64,000 nt of DNA from Geobacter sp. AOG2 (lineage in GTDB: Bacteria > Desulfobacterota > Desulfuromonadia > Geobacterales > Pseudopelobacteraceae), in assembly GCF_019972295.1 (NCBI RefSeq), contig NZ_BLJA01000001.1, positions 1,529,607-1,593,606 on the forward strand, written 5' to 3'. Below the pieces are notes generated by a model. The model saw only the letters and a list, made by a program, of their open reading frames with translations, had not been told where the DNA came from and did no database searches. Shown one piece after another: positions 33,739 to 43,629 of this stretch (the stretch's first letter is position 1; every line of letters starts with the position of its first letter). Both the position numbers and the translations under genes were made by a program.

Positions 33739-36384
33739 GTGTATAAGTGCATTGTAGTGGCTATAATTTTATTAGCGTGTTCTGCTTGTGGCAGCAAGTC
33801 GAAAGAAGAGTTATTCAATGAGGGGCTCAAACAGCTAAATGGATCTAATCCGAGTGCTGCCGTTGTGCTCTTCAAAAGCGCCTTGGAGAAGGATGAAAAT
33901 TATAGCGATGCCCGTTTTCAGTTGGCAAAGGTATATGCTGCTTTGGGAAAGCGAGAGCAGGCTGAAAAAGAATTCAACAAGGTTCTCAAACAGAACCCTT
34001 CCCGCGATGAAGTCTTACTCGAGTTGGCAAAACTACTCATCTCTTCAAACAAACCCGATGAAGCGTTAAAATTGGCGGGACAGTATCTCGGTAAGCACCC
34101 CGACAGTGCAGAGTGTCTGGAAACAATGGGAGCGGCATATGCCGTGAGCAAGAAATACGGCGAAGCAGAAAGTTATCTTTTACAGGCCCTTAAAGTAGAT
34201 CCCCGGCGTGCAAAGACAAAGCTTGAGTTGGCAGTGGTCTATATCTCCGTGGGGAAAGAACAGCAAGCGAAAACCCTTCTGGATGAAGTCGTTGCGGCGG
34301 ACCCCAAAAATCCCCGTGCCTATTATGTTCTTGCTGCCTTGGAAAAGAGTTCGGGAAACTCCGATAAAGCCTTGGAGATTTATCAGAAAATCATTGGAAT
34401 CAGCCGTTCCGAGACGCTTGCCCTTTACAAATCAGGACTAATCCGTATTGAAAAGGGTGAATTGGATAAGGCTGACAAGAACTCTGACGAATTGATCAAG
34501 GATTTTCCCAAAAAAGCTGAAGGCTATCGCTTGAAGGGGTTGGTGAACTACCAGAGAAAAAAATACACCGAGGCGATCTCCCTACTTCTGAATTCTGTAA
34601 AAATCGCGCCCACTCTTGAGGGATATTACTTCCTAGGGCTTTGTTATTATAGCCTCGGTGAGTTTGAAAGCGCCCTGAGCCAATTCCGCAAGATTCTCGA
34701 CGCTGTGCCGACCTCTCGGCAAGCCCGCCTCATGACTGGCGCAACCCTGCTGACCCAAAAACGAATTGATGATGCGATTGCAGAGATCAATAAAGTACTA
34801 CAACAGGATGACAAGGATGCGGTTGCCCACAACATGCTTGGTAATGCCTATATGGCCAAAGGAATGTTTGAGGAGGGCATGCAGGAGCTGAACCGGGCGA
34901 CTAAAATCGATCCTAAGATGGTAGACGCATATCAGAAGAAGGGATATTACTACTTCACTCGCGGGAAGAACGTTGAGGGAGAAATGGAGCTTGCAGCGGC
35001 TGTCAAAATGGCCCCAGACTCGCTGAACAGTCGTTTGCTGCTCGCCTCCTACTACACACGAAAAGGAAATATCATTAAAGCCCAGTCAGTCCTCAAATCC
35101 GGTTTAACGGGGAAAAAGAGTGATGCTTTGTTGTATAATGCTATTGCTGCGTTATCTTTCTCCGAAAACAGGCAGGACGAAGCTCTCAAGAGCCTGCAAA
35201 AGGCAAAAGATATTGACCCCCTCTTGCCAGCATCCTACCAGAACCTGGCTACGTATTATGCTGTCTCGGGTAATTATGACAAAGCCATTAACGAATACAA
35301 TACCCTCCTGCGCAACGACCCACATAATGCTCAGTCATTGCTGGGGTTGGCGGCTTTATATGAAATAAAAGGTGATGATCGATCAGCCCTTGCCTATCTC
35401 CAGAAGGCAAAGGACGCTAACATTCCTGCGGCGTTTTTAGCGCAGGCAAGCCATTATCTGAAAAAGAATGAAACTGATAAAGCAATAAAGGTGCTGGATG
35501 AAGCTATTAAAGTTGACCCGCGGAACATTTCTGCCCTTGAGATGAAAGGGCGCATTTTGGCTTCTGATAAGAAGTATAAAGAAGCGGTCAAGGTTTTTGA
35601 TGATGTTGCGACCCTCAATCCTGAAGTCGGGAGTGCTCTGAAAGTGAGTACTTACGTAGCCATGAAGGACATTGACAAAGCGACGGAAGAGGCACGAAGG
35701 GTTATTGCCAAATCCCCAAAATCAGCACGTGGGTATCTGTTGCTCGGTTCCATTTACGAGAACCAGAAAGACTATGGTAGTGCCATTACTGAAGTGAAAA
35801 ACGGTTTACGCGCTGACGGAAACAACGTGAATGCACTTCTCTATTTAGGCAAACTCTTTGAAATTCAAAAAAGGTATGATCAAGCGATGGCGGCATATGT
35901 AGACGCCACGCATAAAAATCCGGATTTTGCGCCAGCTCTTTACGCCCAGGGGGCAATATTGGACCTGAAAGGGAAAAAGAAGGAAGCAGTCGAAAAATAC
36001 AAACTCTGTCTTGAAAAATCAAGTACCTACGTGCCAGCCTTGAACAATCTGGCCTACCTTAACGCGGACGGTTACGGCAAAAAGGAAGAAGCTTTACGCT
36101 TGGCAATCTCGGCGTATAAATTAGAGCCGGGGAATGCCGGCGTTATGGATACACTTGGATACGCCCTGTTGAAAAACCACCGTATCGTCGATGCTAGGAA
36201 GGTTTTGGAAAAAGCGGCCGCACTTCTCCAAAACAATCCAACGATTAATTTCCATTTGGCGCTTGCATATAAGGAATCGGGGGATAAACCAAATGCGGTA
36301 CGCGCCTTGCAAAAGGCTCTTATGCTCGGTGATTTTGCCGAAGCAAATGCAGCGAAATCAATGTTGTCAGAACTGAAAAAATGA
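33739..36384 (+). CDS. prsT: XrtA/PEP-CTERM system TPR-repeat lipoprotein PrsT
   Basis: 881 residues: a lipoprotein signal (LLACSAC, lipid Cys14 or Cys17) followed by more than 20 tetratricopeptide repeats to the C-terminus (pattern A..Y...G....A...F...L...P, e.g. AVVLFKSALEKDENYSDARFQLAKVY). Length and layout match PrsT, the TPR lipoprotein that accompanies XrtA-type exopolysaccharide loci. It likely acts as a periplasmic scaffold in polysaccharide assembly. The GTG start is set by GAGGGG 6 nt upstream. It is first of the locus, 7 nt before the sugar transferase gene, and probably transcribed from the sigma-54-like promoter. Confidence 0.9.
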   Translation: MYKCIVVAIILLACSACGSKSKEELFNEGLKQLNGSNPSAAVVLFKSALEKDENYSDARFQLAKVYAALGKREQAEKEFNKVLKQNPSRDEVLLELAKLLISSNKPDEALKLAGQYLGKHPDSAECLETMGAAYAVSKKYGEAESYLLQALKVDPRRAKTKLELAVVYISVGKEQQAKTLLDEVVAADPKNPRAYYVLAALEKSSGNSDKALEIYQKIIGISRSETLALYKSGLIRIEKGELDKADKNSDELIKDFPKKAEGYRLKGLVNYQRKKYTEAISLLLNSVKIAPTLEGYYFLGLCYYSLGEFESALSQFRKILDAVPTSRQARLMTGATLLTQKRIDDAIAEINKVLQQDDKDAVAHNMLGNAYMAKGMFEEGMQELNRATKIDPKMVDAYQKKGYYYFTRGKNVEGEMELAAAVKMAPDSLNSRLLLASYYTRKGNIIKAQSVLKSGLTGKKSDALLYNAIAALSFSENRQDEALKSLQKAKDIDPLLPASYQNLATYYAVSGNYDKAINEYNTLLRNDPHNAQSLLGLAALYEIKGDDRSALAYLQKAKDANIPAAFLAQASHYLKKNETDKAIKVLDEAIKVDPRNISALEMKGRILASDKKYKEAVKVFDDVATLNPEVGSALKVSTYVAMKDIDKATEEARRVIAKSPKSARGYLLLGSIYENQKDYGSAITEVKNGLRADGNNVNALLYLGKLFEIQKRYDQAMAAYVDATHKNPDFAPALYAQGAILDLKGKKKEAVEKYKLCLEKSSTYVPALNNLAYLNADGYGKKEEALRLAISAYKLEPGNAGVMDTLGYALLKNHRIVDARKVLEKAAALLQNNPTINFHLALAYKESGDKPNAVRALQKALMLGDFAEANAAKSMLSELKK

Positions 36385-36391
36385 GACTTAC

Positions 36392-37789
36392 ATGAGCTTA
36401 CGCTGGCTTATACTCATAATTTTTGATGTTTTTTTTGCTTTGGTGGCTCTCTGTACGGCCGCTGTGGTGAGGCTTGGCTACTTGGAAGCCACCACTAAAT
36501 TGTCCGATACCTCGACGTATTTTATCGTAGTCATTTTTGTAATAGCAATATTGTTCTCTTCGCACCTGATGGATACTTATGATTTCGACAGAAATACCAG
36601 AAAACGGGAAATCTTTATTAATACACTGCTCAGTGCAGCGGCTTCATTTTTTTTCCTCTCCATTATCTATTATATAGACCCAGCTATTATGCTTGGGCGT
36701 GGTATTTTACTACTTTCAATAATTTTTTTCGCCTTTCTTCAATATGGTTGGCATGTGGTCTTTTACCTGGTCGGTCGCCATAACCCGAGATTCTGCCGAC
36801 GAGTTTTAGTGTTGGGTACCGGCCCCTTGGCTAGCCAGGTTGGAGAATTTTGTTCGTCACATGATCGTAATTTCGTCTTGGCTGGATACGCGTCATGCAA
36901 CTGTAATGGTGCAAGCGAAAACGAAAGACAAAGTGAGAATATTGTCGTTTCTCATGACTTGGTCGTTGGAAGCGCCGATGACCTGATGGCGGCAATGCTC
37001 AAATCGCAAGCAGATCTAATTGTCGTTGCATTGTCCGAGAGAAGAGGCGTTTTCCCGCTTAGAGACGTACTGCGTTGCAAGTTGAACGGGATGGAGGTCA
37101 TGGATGCTCCCTCTTTCTATGAACTTGTCCATGGCAAACTCATGCTTGAACATATCACCCCAAGCTGGATTATTTTCTCCACAGGCTTTCGAAGGTCAAT
37201 CTATTTCAGTCTTTGCAAGCGTTATATCGATATTGTATTGTCTTTGGCCGGCTTGTTTCTGACGCTTCCCTTTTTCCCCATTATTGCTCTTGCCATTAAA
37301 TTCGATTCACCCGGCCCTGTATTTTTTAAACAAATTCGTGTCGGGAACAAAGAAAAAATGTTCAACTTATACAAGTTCAGAACCATGTGTCAGGATGCGG
37401 AAGAAAAGTCCGGCGCCATATGGGCTGTCAAGAACGACCTCCGCGTGACAAAACTCGGAAGTTTGTTCAGAAAGTCTCGAATTGATGAAATCCCCCAGCT
37501 CTATAACGTATTGAAGGGTGATATGAGCTTTGTTGGACCTCGGCCGGAACGCCCCGAATTTGTTGAAAAATTGAAGCAAGTAATTCCGTATTATTCAAAA
37601 CGGCACTTCATAAAACCTGGGCTAACCGGGTGGGCACAAGTGCGATACCCGTACGGGTCATCAGTGGAAGATGCCATTGAAAAATTGCGCTATGATCTTT
37701 TCTATATCAAAAATCTCAGTCCGTTTCTGGACACGCTGATTTTTTTTGAAACCATCAAGGTGGTCCTCTTTGGCCGTGGTGGACAGTAG
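36392..37789 (+). CDS. XrtA-type phosphoglycosyl transferase initiating EPS synthesis
   Basis: 465 residues of the polyprenyl-phosphate sugar phosphotransferase family that starts the repeat unit (TIGR03013 subtype by pattern). Four N-terminal membrane helices (about 5-125), a nucleotide-binding-like middle (VLVLGTGPLASQVGEF), then a fifth membrane segment and the catalytic domain: KRYIDIVLSLAGL, GPVFFKQIRVG, YKFRTM, LRKSRIDEIPQL, FVGPRPERPEFVE, KPGLTGWAQV. The end LFGRGGQ is typical. It transfers a sugar phosphate onto undecaprenyl phosphate at the inner membrane. Translationally close to prsT (7 nt). Confidence 0.93.
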   Translation: MSLRWLILIIFDVFFALVALCTAAVVRLGYLEATTKLSDTSTYFIVVIFVIAILFSSHLMDTYDFDRNTRKREIFINTLLSAAASFFFLSIIYYIDPAIMLGRGILLLSIIFFAFLQYGWHVVFYLVGRHNPRFCRRVLVLGTGPLASQVGEFCSSHDRNFVLAGYASCNCNGASENERQSENIVVSHDLVVGSADDLMAAMLKSQADLIVVALSERRGVFPLRDVLRCKLNGMEVMDAPSFYELVHGKLMLEHITPSWIIFSTGFRRSIYFSLCKRYIDIVLSLAGLFLTLPFFPIIALAIKFDSPGPVFFKQIRVGNKEKMFNLYKFRTMCQDAEEKSGAIWAVKNDLRVTKLGSLFRKSRIDEIPQLYNVLKGDMSFVGPRPERPEFVEKLKQVIPYYSKRHFIKPGLTGWAQVRYPYGSSVEDAIEKLRYDLFYIKNLSPFLDTLIFFETIKVVLFGRGGQ

Positions 37790-37825
37790 CATCCCTGTAA
37801 CTAACCACAAATTAGCGAGGAACTT

Positions 37826-38632
37826 ATGAGAATTACGTTTGCAATGGTATGTATCGGCATGCTCTTAATGATCCCCTTGGCGTCCAGTGCGGCGGATTAT
37901 GTGATCGGCGAGGGCGACGGCCTGGATATTGCCGTATGGGGGGTAAAAGAGCTGACGTTCTCCGTGAAAGTGCGTCCGGATGGCAAGATTACTGTCCCTG
38001 GTCTGGGGGATGTGGCCGCAAGTGGTAGTACTCCAACAGGTTTGCAGGTATCCCTGGCTGCGAGGCTCAAGGAACTTGTTAAGAATCCGATTGTCACCGT
38101 TACCGTAAAAGAGATCACCAACAGCAAGGTGTATATCTATGGCGCCGGAATAAAGTCGGGGGTATACGATCTTCAGCGACGAACAACACTCTTACAGCTT
38201 TTATGTACGCTTGGGGAGGTAAAGACGGCCGACCTCAGGAAGGCATATCTGTTGCGGAACGGGAAAAAGCTAAAAGAGGGTTTTTATAAACTGTTTATTA
38301 AGGGTGAGGCGGAAAACGATATTCTGCTGGAACCCGGCGATTCACTGTTTATTCCGCTACTGCTTGATAAGAATGTCTATGTTCTCGGTGCCGTCAATAC
38401 TCCCAAAGCCATTGAGTATAGGGAGGGTATGAGAGTTATGGAAGCAATACTTGAAGCGGGAGGATTTACCAAGTTTGCAGACCAGGATGATATTGTTATC
38501 AGGAGAAAAATCGGGCAGGAAGAAAAATCCCTGGAGGTCAAGGCAAAAAAACTTTTTAAGCAAGGCGACCTGTCTCAGAATTTGATGTTGGAGGCCGGTG
38601 ATTATGTTCTTGTGAAGGAAAGCCTTTTCTGA
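37826..38632 (+). CDS. Wza-like polysaccharide export protein
   Basis: 268 residues with a signal peptide (cleaved near ASSAADYVIG). The Poly_export domain starts at once (YVIGEGDGLDIAVWGVKELTF, VRPDGKITVPGLGDVAASG) and is followed by two SLBB-type domains (KVYIYGAGIKSGVYDLQ and NVYVLGAVNTPKAIEYREGMRVMEAILEAGG). There is no lipobox, unlike E. coli Wza. Such proteins form the periplasmic and outer-membrane channel for exopolysaccharide. It lies between the initiating transferase and the chain-length gene, the usual order in XrtA loci. Confidence 0.92.
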   Translation: MRITFAMVCIGMLLMIPLASSAADYVIGEGDGLDIAVWGVKELTFSVKVRPDGKITVPGLGDVAASGSTPTGLQVSLAARLKELVKNPIVTVTVKEITNSKVYIYGAGIKSGVYDLQRRTTLLQLLCTLGEVKTADLRKAYLLRNGKKLKEGFYKLFIKGEAENDILLEPGDSLFIPLLLDKNVYVLGAVNTPKAIEYREGMRVMEAILEAGGFTKFADQDDIVIRRKIGQEEKSLEVKAKKLFKQGDLSQNLMLEAGDYVLVKESLF

Positions 38633-38672
38633 ATGGTGGTTTATTAAGTAAAATATTACGCATGAGGTGTCT

Positions 38673-40175
38673 ATGCAGTCTTCGGAATTTGATTACAAAA
38701 AATATTTACAACTCCTGATCAGACGCAAAGAGTTATTTGTGGTGCTGGCTTTGCTTATTATGACAGCAGGAATTATCTTAAGTTTTGTGCTGCCCAAAAA
38801 GTATGAAGCCAAAAGCACTGTATTCATTGAGAAGAATGTAATTAGCGAGTTGGTGAAAGGTATTACTGTCACGCCTTCAATGGAAGACACTATAAAGGTC
38901 CTTACGTATGCAATAACCAGTCGCACGCTGCTTTCTAAAGCTGCTGACACTATTGATATGAACTTAGCACCGAATATCAGAATTGATAATGAAGAATTAG
39001 TGAAAAAATTACAAAAGAACATCGATATACAAGTTAAGGATAAGAATCTATTTATAATTTCTTATAAAGATAGTAACCCCAAAACAGCCAGGGATTTTGT
39101 CAATACATTGGTTCGTCTTTATATTGAGGAAAATACCTCATCAAAACGTGATGAGTCTTATGATGCTACAAAGTTTCTTTCTGAACAAATCAATACGTTT
39201 AAAGCAAAACTGGAAAAAGCTCAAAATGATGTGAACGCCTATAAACGGGACAAGGGTAGCGTTATAGCAATTGATGAAGGAAAGCTCTTTGAAGAGATTA
39301 ATACAGCACAACAAAAATTGTACGATATGGAGTTGAAACGACGACAGTTGGAAGGTATGCGGCAGGTTACGAAAAAAAGTGGGAACCCACTTCAGGCAAA
39401 GCTACTTTCGTTACAGAAAAAACTGGGAGATTTACGCTCCGAGTATACCGATAATTATCCGGAAGTTATCAGAATAAAAGGTGAAATAGAAACCATCCAG
39501 GAGCAGATGAAAGGCCATGCCGATATGGGGTACCAATCACTCGACCCAACTGAGTTGGCAAAGATCGATGCAGAGATTGCCGCCATTAAGGTGAGTGAAG
39601 AGGGTATGCGCCGATATATTGCCACAAATCAGTCACTGCTTCGAAACATTCCGTCTGCGAAGGCAGGGCTCGATAAGCTAGAGTTGGAGAAGAACAACCA
39701 GAAAAATATCTATGATCAACTGTTTGCCCGTCACGGCCAGTCGGAGGTCTCAAAGCAGATGGAGGTTCAAGATAAATCAACAACGTTCCGTGTCGTTGAT
39801 CCAGCAATATTGCCGACCAAACCGGTAAGCCCCAATCGGCTGAAAATCATGTTGATGGGGATTATCGGTGGTATAGCTGGAAGTTTTGGAATTTTATTGT
39901 TGCTTGATCAGATGGATACCTCTGTCAAGGATGTGAATTTCATCAAGGATTTTAATGTTCCGGTATTGGCCGTTATCCCACATATTAATGACGCACGAGA
40001 ACTTGCGGCACAGCGCAGGAGAGCTACCCGACTGTTTACTATTGCCAGTATCTACTTTCTTTTTATACTCTGCTTCCCGGCTATGGAGCTAATGGGATCC
40101 ACGTATGTAGATAAAATATTTAACAATATAAACCTCAGCGATCTTGTTCAGGGAATTAAGGATAATTTGCGATGA
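38673..40175 (+). CDS. Wzz/GNVR-type polysaccharide chain-length determinant
   Basis: 500 residues with two membrane helices (about 18-36 and near 392-410) flanking a large periplasmic coiled-coil region. The Wzz N-terminus (FDYKKYLQLLIRRKELFVVLALL) and GNVR-like region before the second helix (VVDPAILPTKPVSPNRLKIMLMG) are clear. An additional hydrophobic segment (FTIASIYFLFILCFPAME) lies near the end, typical of the XrtA subtype. The ATG at 38673 has GAGG at 5 nt and is preferred over the GTG two codons earlier. It acts with the tyrosine kinase encoded next. Confidence 0.9.
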   Translation: MQSSEFDYKKYLQLLIRRKELFVVLALLIMTAGIILSFVLPKKYEAKSTVFIEKNVISELVKGITVTPSMEDTIKVLTYAITSRTLLSKAADTIDMNLAPNIRIDNEELVKKLQKNIDIQVKDKNLFIISYKDSNPKTARDFVNTLVRLYIEENTSSKRDESYDATKFLSEQINTFKAKLEKAQNDVNAYKRDKGSVIAIDEGKLFEEINTAQQKLYDMELKRRQLEGMRQVTKKSGNPLQAKLLSLQKKLGDLRSEYTDNYPEVIRIKGEIETIQEQMKGHADMGYQSLDPTELAKIDAEIAAIKVSEEGMRRYIATNQSLLRNIPSAKAGLDKLELEKNNQKNIYDQLFARHGQSEVSKQMEVQDKSTTFRVVDPAILPTKPVSPNRLKIMLMGIIGGIAGSFGILLLLDQMDTSVKDVNFIKDFNVPVLAVIPHINDARELAAQRRRATRLFTIASIYFLFILCFPAMELMGSTYVDKIFNNINLSDLVQGIKDNLR

Positions 40176-40219
40176 ATTGAGTATAATCATGGGCAATATG
40201 GGGACGAAAGGGCTGATGT

Positions 40220-41059
40220 ATGAGTAGAATTGAAAAAGCAATGGAAAAAGCGGCTCAACTCAGAGAGGGTATTGTCTCTCCTCCTGGGGAACGAAAACAG
40301 GCATATCATAGTAAGTCGACGATACATATCCCGCCAACTATGGGGACTGAGCAAAAAATTATTTCCGACAGTCCTTATCTCGTTAATCTGAATGATCCTC
40401 TCTCCTCCACCGCAGAAGAATTTCGGAAGTTGAAATCAGTGCTGGTGAAGATGACCAAAGGCGAGGGGTTTTTCAAAAACACGCTCATGGTCACCAGTGC
40501 CGTGCCGCACGAAGGGAAAACCCTCACCGCCCTAAATTTAGCTATTAGCTTGGCCCAGGAGTTTGATCATACCGTTTTGTTGGTGGATGCCGATCTACGA
40601 CGACCGGCAGTCCAGAGCTATCTCAATATGAACTGGAAGGTTGGGTTCTCCGACTGTCTTCTGGGCGAGACCGATATTGGTGAAACAATCATCGGTACAG
40701 GGATAGGCAAGCTTTCAGTAATCCCGGCGGGGCGTTCAGTTCCTAATCCGGTTGAACTCTTTACTTCCCAGAGAATGCGGGGCTTTATTGAGGAGATGAA
40801 ATATCGGTATCATGATCGTTATATCATATTTGATACCCCACCAATCCTTCCTTTTGCAGAAACCCGCTCACTGGCACATCTGGTTGACGGGGTCCTGTTT
40901 GTTGTCAAAGAACGTCTTGCCTCGCAGGAGAATATTAAAGAAGCGGTTGAGTCATTAAAAGGCTGTGAACTGTTGGGAATGGTTTATAACGACGCCATGC
41001 TCGACCGCCATGATGAGCGTTATTCCTATTACCGGGAATACGCTGCCAAAGCGTCGTAA
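40220..41059 (+). CDS. XrtA-associated tyrosine autokinase (CpsD/CapB family)
   Basis: 279-residue cytosolic BY-kinase. N-terminal MSRIEKAMEKAAQLREG is characteristic of this subtype. Walker A VPHEGKT at 95-101, Walker A' LLVDADLRRP at 120-129, and a Walker-B-like YIIFDTPP follow. The C-terminus carries a tyrosine cluster (ERYSYYREY) for autophosphorylation. BY-kinases control polymer length and export together with the Wzz-like protein, which is encoded just upstream. Confidence 0.93.
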   Translation: MSRIEKAMEKAAQLREGIVSPPGERKQAYHSKSTIHIPPTMGTEQKIISDSPYLVNLNDPLSSTAEEFRKLKSVLVKMTKGEGFFKNTLMVTSAVPHEGKTLTALNLAISLAQEFDHTVLLVDADLRRPAVQSYLNMNWKVGFSDCLLGETDIGETIIGTGIGKLSVIPAGRSVPNPVELFTSQRMRGFIEEMKYRYHDRYIIFDTPPILPFAETRSLAHLVDGVLFVVKERLASQENIKEAVESLKGCELLGMVYNDAMLDRHDERYSYYREYAAKAS

Positions 41060-41085
41060 GGAAACTACCCGAGTGTGGAGTATGT

Positions 41086-42288
41086 ATGTACGAAACATTT
41101 TATAATTTGCGCGTTAAACCATTTGAATTAGTCCCTGACCCAAAGTTTATCTACCTGAGTAAGTCCCATAAAAAGGCCCTCACTTTTTTAGATTATGGTA
41201 TCAGGGAACGAGCAGGCTTCATTTTACTTACCGGTGAAGTTGGGTCGGGTAAGACGACTATAATTAGGGATTTGCTCAATAAGCGTTATGAACAACTGGT
41301 TCTTGCAAAGGTCTTTAACACGCGAGTTACCTCGGAACAATTGCTGGCAATGATCAATGATGACTTTGGCCTGCAAACACAGAACAAGGATAAGGTGACC
41401 CTGATCAGGGACCTGAACGAATTCCTGGTTGAACAGTACGCGCGCGGCAACCACCCGATTCTGATCATCGATGAAGCACAGAATCTTGCGGAGGAACTAC
41501 TGGAGGAGGTCCGAATGCTCTCGAATTTGGAAACCTCTGACTGTAAGCTGCTGCAAATCATCCTGGTAGGGCAGCCGGAACTGAGAACAATCCTCTCTGC
41601 CCCCAGCCTACGTCAATTGCGACAGCGGATCAGTATTAACTGCCATCTGCAATCGTTGAACCGCCAGGAAACGGAGCGTTACATAATGCATCGTCTTGAG
41701 GTGGCGGGAAACGCTTTGGCAGTGGAATTTCCATTCGAATCGCTGGATGTCGTCTTCCGCTATAGTAAGGGAATCCCGCGCCTGATCAACATAATCTGCG
41801 ATTTTCTGATGCTTTCCGCCTTTGCGGAGGAAATGAGAGTGATTCCTGTCGAAATGGTGCGGGAGGTCATAGGTGATCTGGATTTCGATAACCATTTCTG
41901 GTCAGCGACTGTCACGGTGCCGCCGGGAGGTCAACCGGCTGATGCTGGTGCTTGCCTGCAACGATCTGCGGAGGGATCGCTGAACCAGGACGTCAGCGAC
42001 ATGTTGACCGACATTTCCCGGCGAATGGATGCTCTTGAGAACAATCTCGGCGGCAGCCAGGTCCAAACCGTACTCAATGAGTTTCAGGACCGTTTTACCC
42101 AGCTCCAGAACAATGTCACCTCGCATATGGCAAAATCGGACTCCCAAATATTCAGCCTTCTTAGAAAGCTGGATGAAATTGCCGTACCGAACAAAAGTGA
42201 AATCCCAACGGATATATCGCATGAATCCACTAACGTAGGTTTTGTCCGTAGGGTCTTCGGCGGCGATCCCTTCAGCAGGAGAAAGTAA
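41086..42288 (+). CDS. XrtA-associated ExeA-type ATPase
   Basis: 400 residues. An AAA domain of the ExeA/GspA type: it begins MYETFYNLRVKPFELVPDP, Walker A GEVGSGKT at 50-57, Walker B LIIDEAQNL at about 128-136, and the sensor region GQPELRTIL. The conserved IPRLINIICD marks the end of the ATPase core (about 235). The remaining 130 residues are polar with a coiled-coil-like stretch (DMLTDISRRMDALENNL). Its presence beside a BY-kinase is diagnostic of XrtA-type loci; function is not established. The stop codon shares one base with the next start. Confidence 0.92.
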   Translation: MYETFYNLRVKPFELVPDPKFIYLSKSHKKALTFLDYGIRERAGFILLTGEVGSGKTTIIRDLLNKRYEQLVLAKVFNTRVTSEQLLAMINDDFGLQTQNKDKVTLIRDLNEFLVEQYARGNHPILIIDEAQNLAEELLEEVRMLSNLETSDCKLLQIILVGQPELRTILSAPSLRQLRQRISINCHLQSLNRQETERYIMHRLEVAGNALAVEFPFESLDVVFRYSKGIPRLINIICDFLMLSAFAEEMRVIPVEMVREVIGDLDFDNHFWSATVTVPPGGQPADAGACLQRSAEGSLNQDVSDMLTDISRRMDALENNLGGSQVQTVLNEFQDRFTQLQNNVTSHMAKSDSQIFSLLRKLDEIAVPNKSEIPTDISHESTNVGFVRRVFGGDPFSRRK

Positions 42289-43553
42289 TGAATAGTTTCT
42301 TTCAGGCGGGAATGATGCGTTTGCTGATGGTGACGAGCCTCCTCGGCATCGGTCTGTTGGCAGGGGCTGTCGAGCAAGCCTGCGCCGCTGAAATGGAGTT
42401 CAAACCTTCCTTGTCGGTCAGCGAAGAAGTCAATGACAACATCTACGAGACCTCTTCCAACAAACAGACGGATTATATTACCCGTGTAATGCCCGGAGCG
42501 ACATTTCATTATCTGGCTCCCTTTTGGAATTGGGATGCGGATTATACGTTCGAATACCGAAAGTACGCCCAAAAGAGTCAAAGTGACCAATACAATCATA
42601 GTGCGAACTTGAAGGGAAACATATCATTACTGAACAATTTCCTGTTTCTCGATGTCGCTGACACGTATCACCGTGTGTCACTCGATGTTGCCCGTGACGT
42701 GACCACGGAGAGCAGTCTTTTTCTCAATCAAACCGACCAGAACATTGCAACCGTTTCCCCCTATCTCCAGTGGCGGCTGGGGGAAAAGAGCACACTCAAA
42801 ACCGGCTACCGTTATATCGACACGCGTTACTGGGGGGAGGGCATCGAAAAACGCGAACATGGCGCGTTTGCTGAACTTAAACATGAGTTGTCGTCAAAGT
42901 TCAGCCTTTCAGCGGGATATGACTACTCACGGAACAAAACAACGCCATTCAGCTACGATACTCATGATGTATATGGTGGATTTAACTATCAATATGCCGA
43001 TAAGTCTTCCATTTTTGGCAAAATTGGTAATACCTGGCAAATGTTCAATAATGGTGTGAACGTGAGGTTCTTGTTCTGGGACGCTGGGATCATCCATGAT
43101 TTCGGCATTGCCGTGGCAACGCTTGAATCGAGTGTTCAAACAACCGAGGACCCGTTGGCGGTTTCGACCAAAACAACGAATTACATCGGCAAGCTCGATA
43201 AGGTTCTGCAGCGTGGTGCCGTTGGTTTTTCCAGTACGTACACAGAGTATGAAGATACCCAAACCGGAGTAAACAGCCAGCGCAAGCTCTCTTTTTCTGG
43301 AAATGGCCGGTACGAGGTCATGGAAAGCCTAATTGCCAGCCTTGTTGTGACTGCCGATCGTTACTACCAAGAGAGTACGGTGACTGACTTTCGATATCAC
43401 CTGAACGCAACGAGTGGGCTCAGTTATAGTTTTAACCGCGATTTCATGGTCAGCCTGAACTACACATATGAAACCTTCCGTAATGACTTGAACGACGCAA
43501 CTGGTGCAAGAGAGATCAATCGCGGCATTATCGAGCTGAAAAAAGCCTGGTAG
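42288..43553 (+). CDS. XrtA-associated outer-membrane beta-barrel protein
   Basis: 421 residues with a signal peptide (cleavage near ACAAEMEFKPS) and then repeated amphipathic beta strands with aromatic girdles (WNWDADYTFEYRKYAQ, FSLSAGYDYSRNKTT, FMVSLNYTYETFRND). The start EMEFKPSLSVSEEVNDNIYET is typical of the outer-membrane proteins that follow the ATPase in XrtA-type clusters. Probably a 16-18-stranded barrel in the outer membrane, possibly involved in export. Starts on the last base of the upstream stop codon. Confidence 0.85.
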   Translation: MNSFFQAGMMRLLMVTSLLGIGLLAGAVEQACAAEMEFKPSLSVSEEVNDNIYETSSNKQTDYITRVMPGATFHYLAPFWNWDADYTFEYRKYAQKSQSDQYNHSANLKGNISLLNNFLFLDVADTYHRVSLDVARDVTTESSLFLNQTDQNIATVSPYLQWRLGEKSTLKTGYRYIDTRYWGEGIEKREHGAFAELKHELSSKFSLSAGYDYSRNKTTPFSYDTHDVYGGFNYQYADKSSIFGKIGNTWQMFNNGVNVRFLFWDAGIIHDFGIAVATLESSVQTTEDPLAVSTKTTNYIGKLDKVLQRGAVGFSSTYTEYEDTQTGVNSQRKLSFSGNGRYEVMESLIASLVVTADRYYQESTVTDFRYHLNATSGLSYSFNRDFMVSLNYTYETFRNDLNDATGAREINRGIIELKKAW

Positions 43554-43629
43554 CGACCCATTCATCCGTTCCGGTCGTGGGTCCCGATTCATCGATGGTA
43601 CTGTTCTGAACATAAACAGGGGGAGTGAC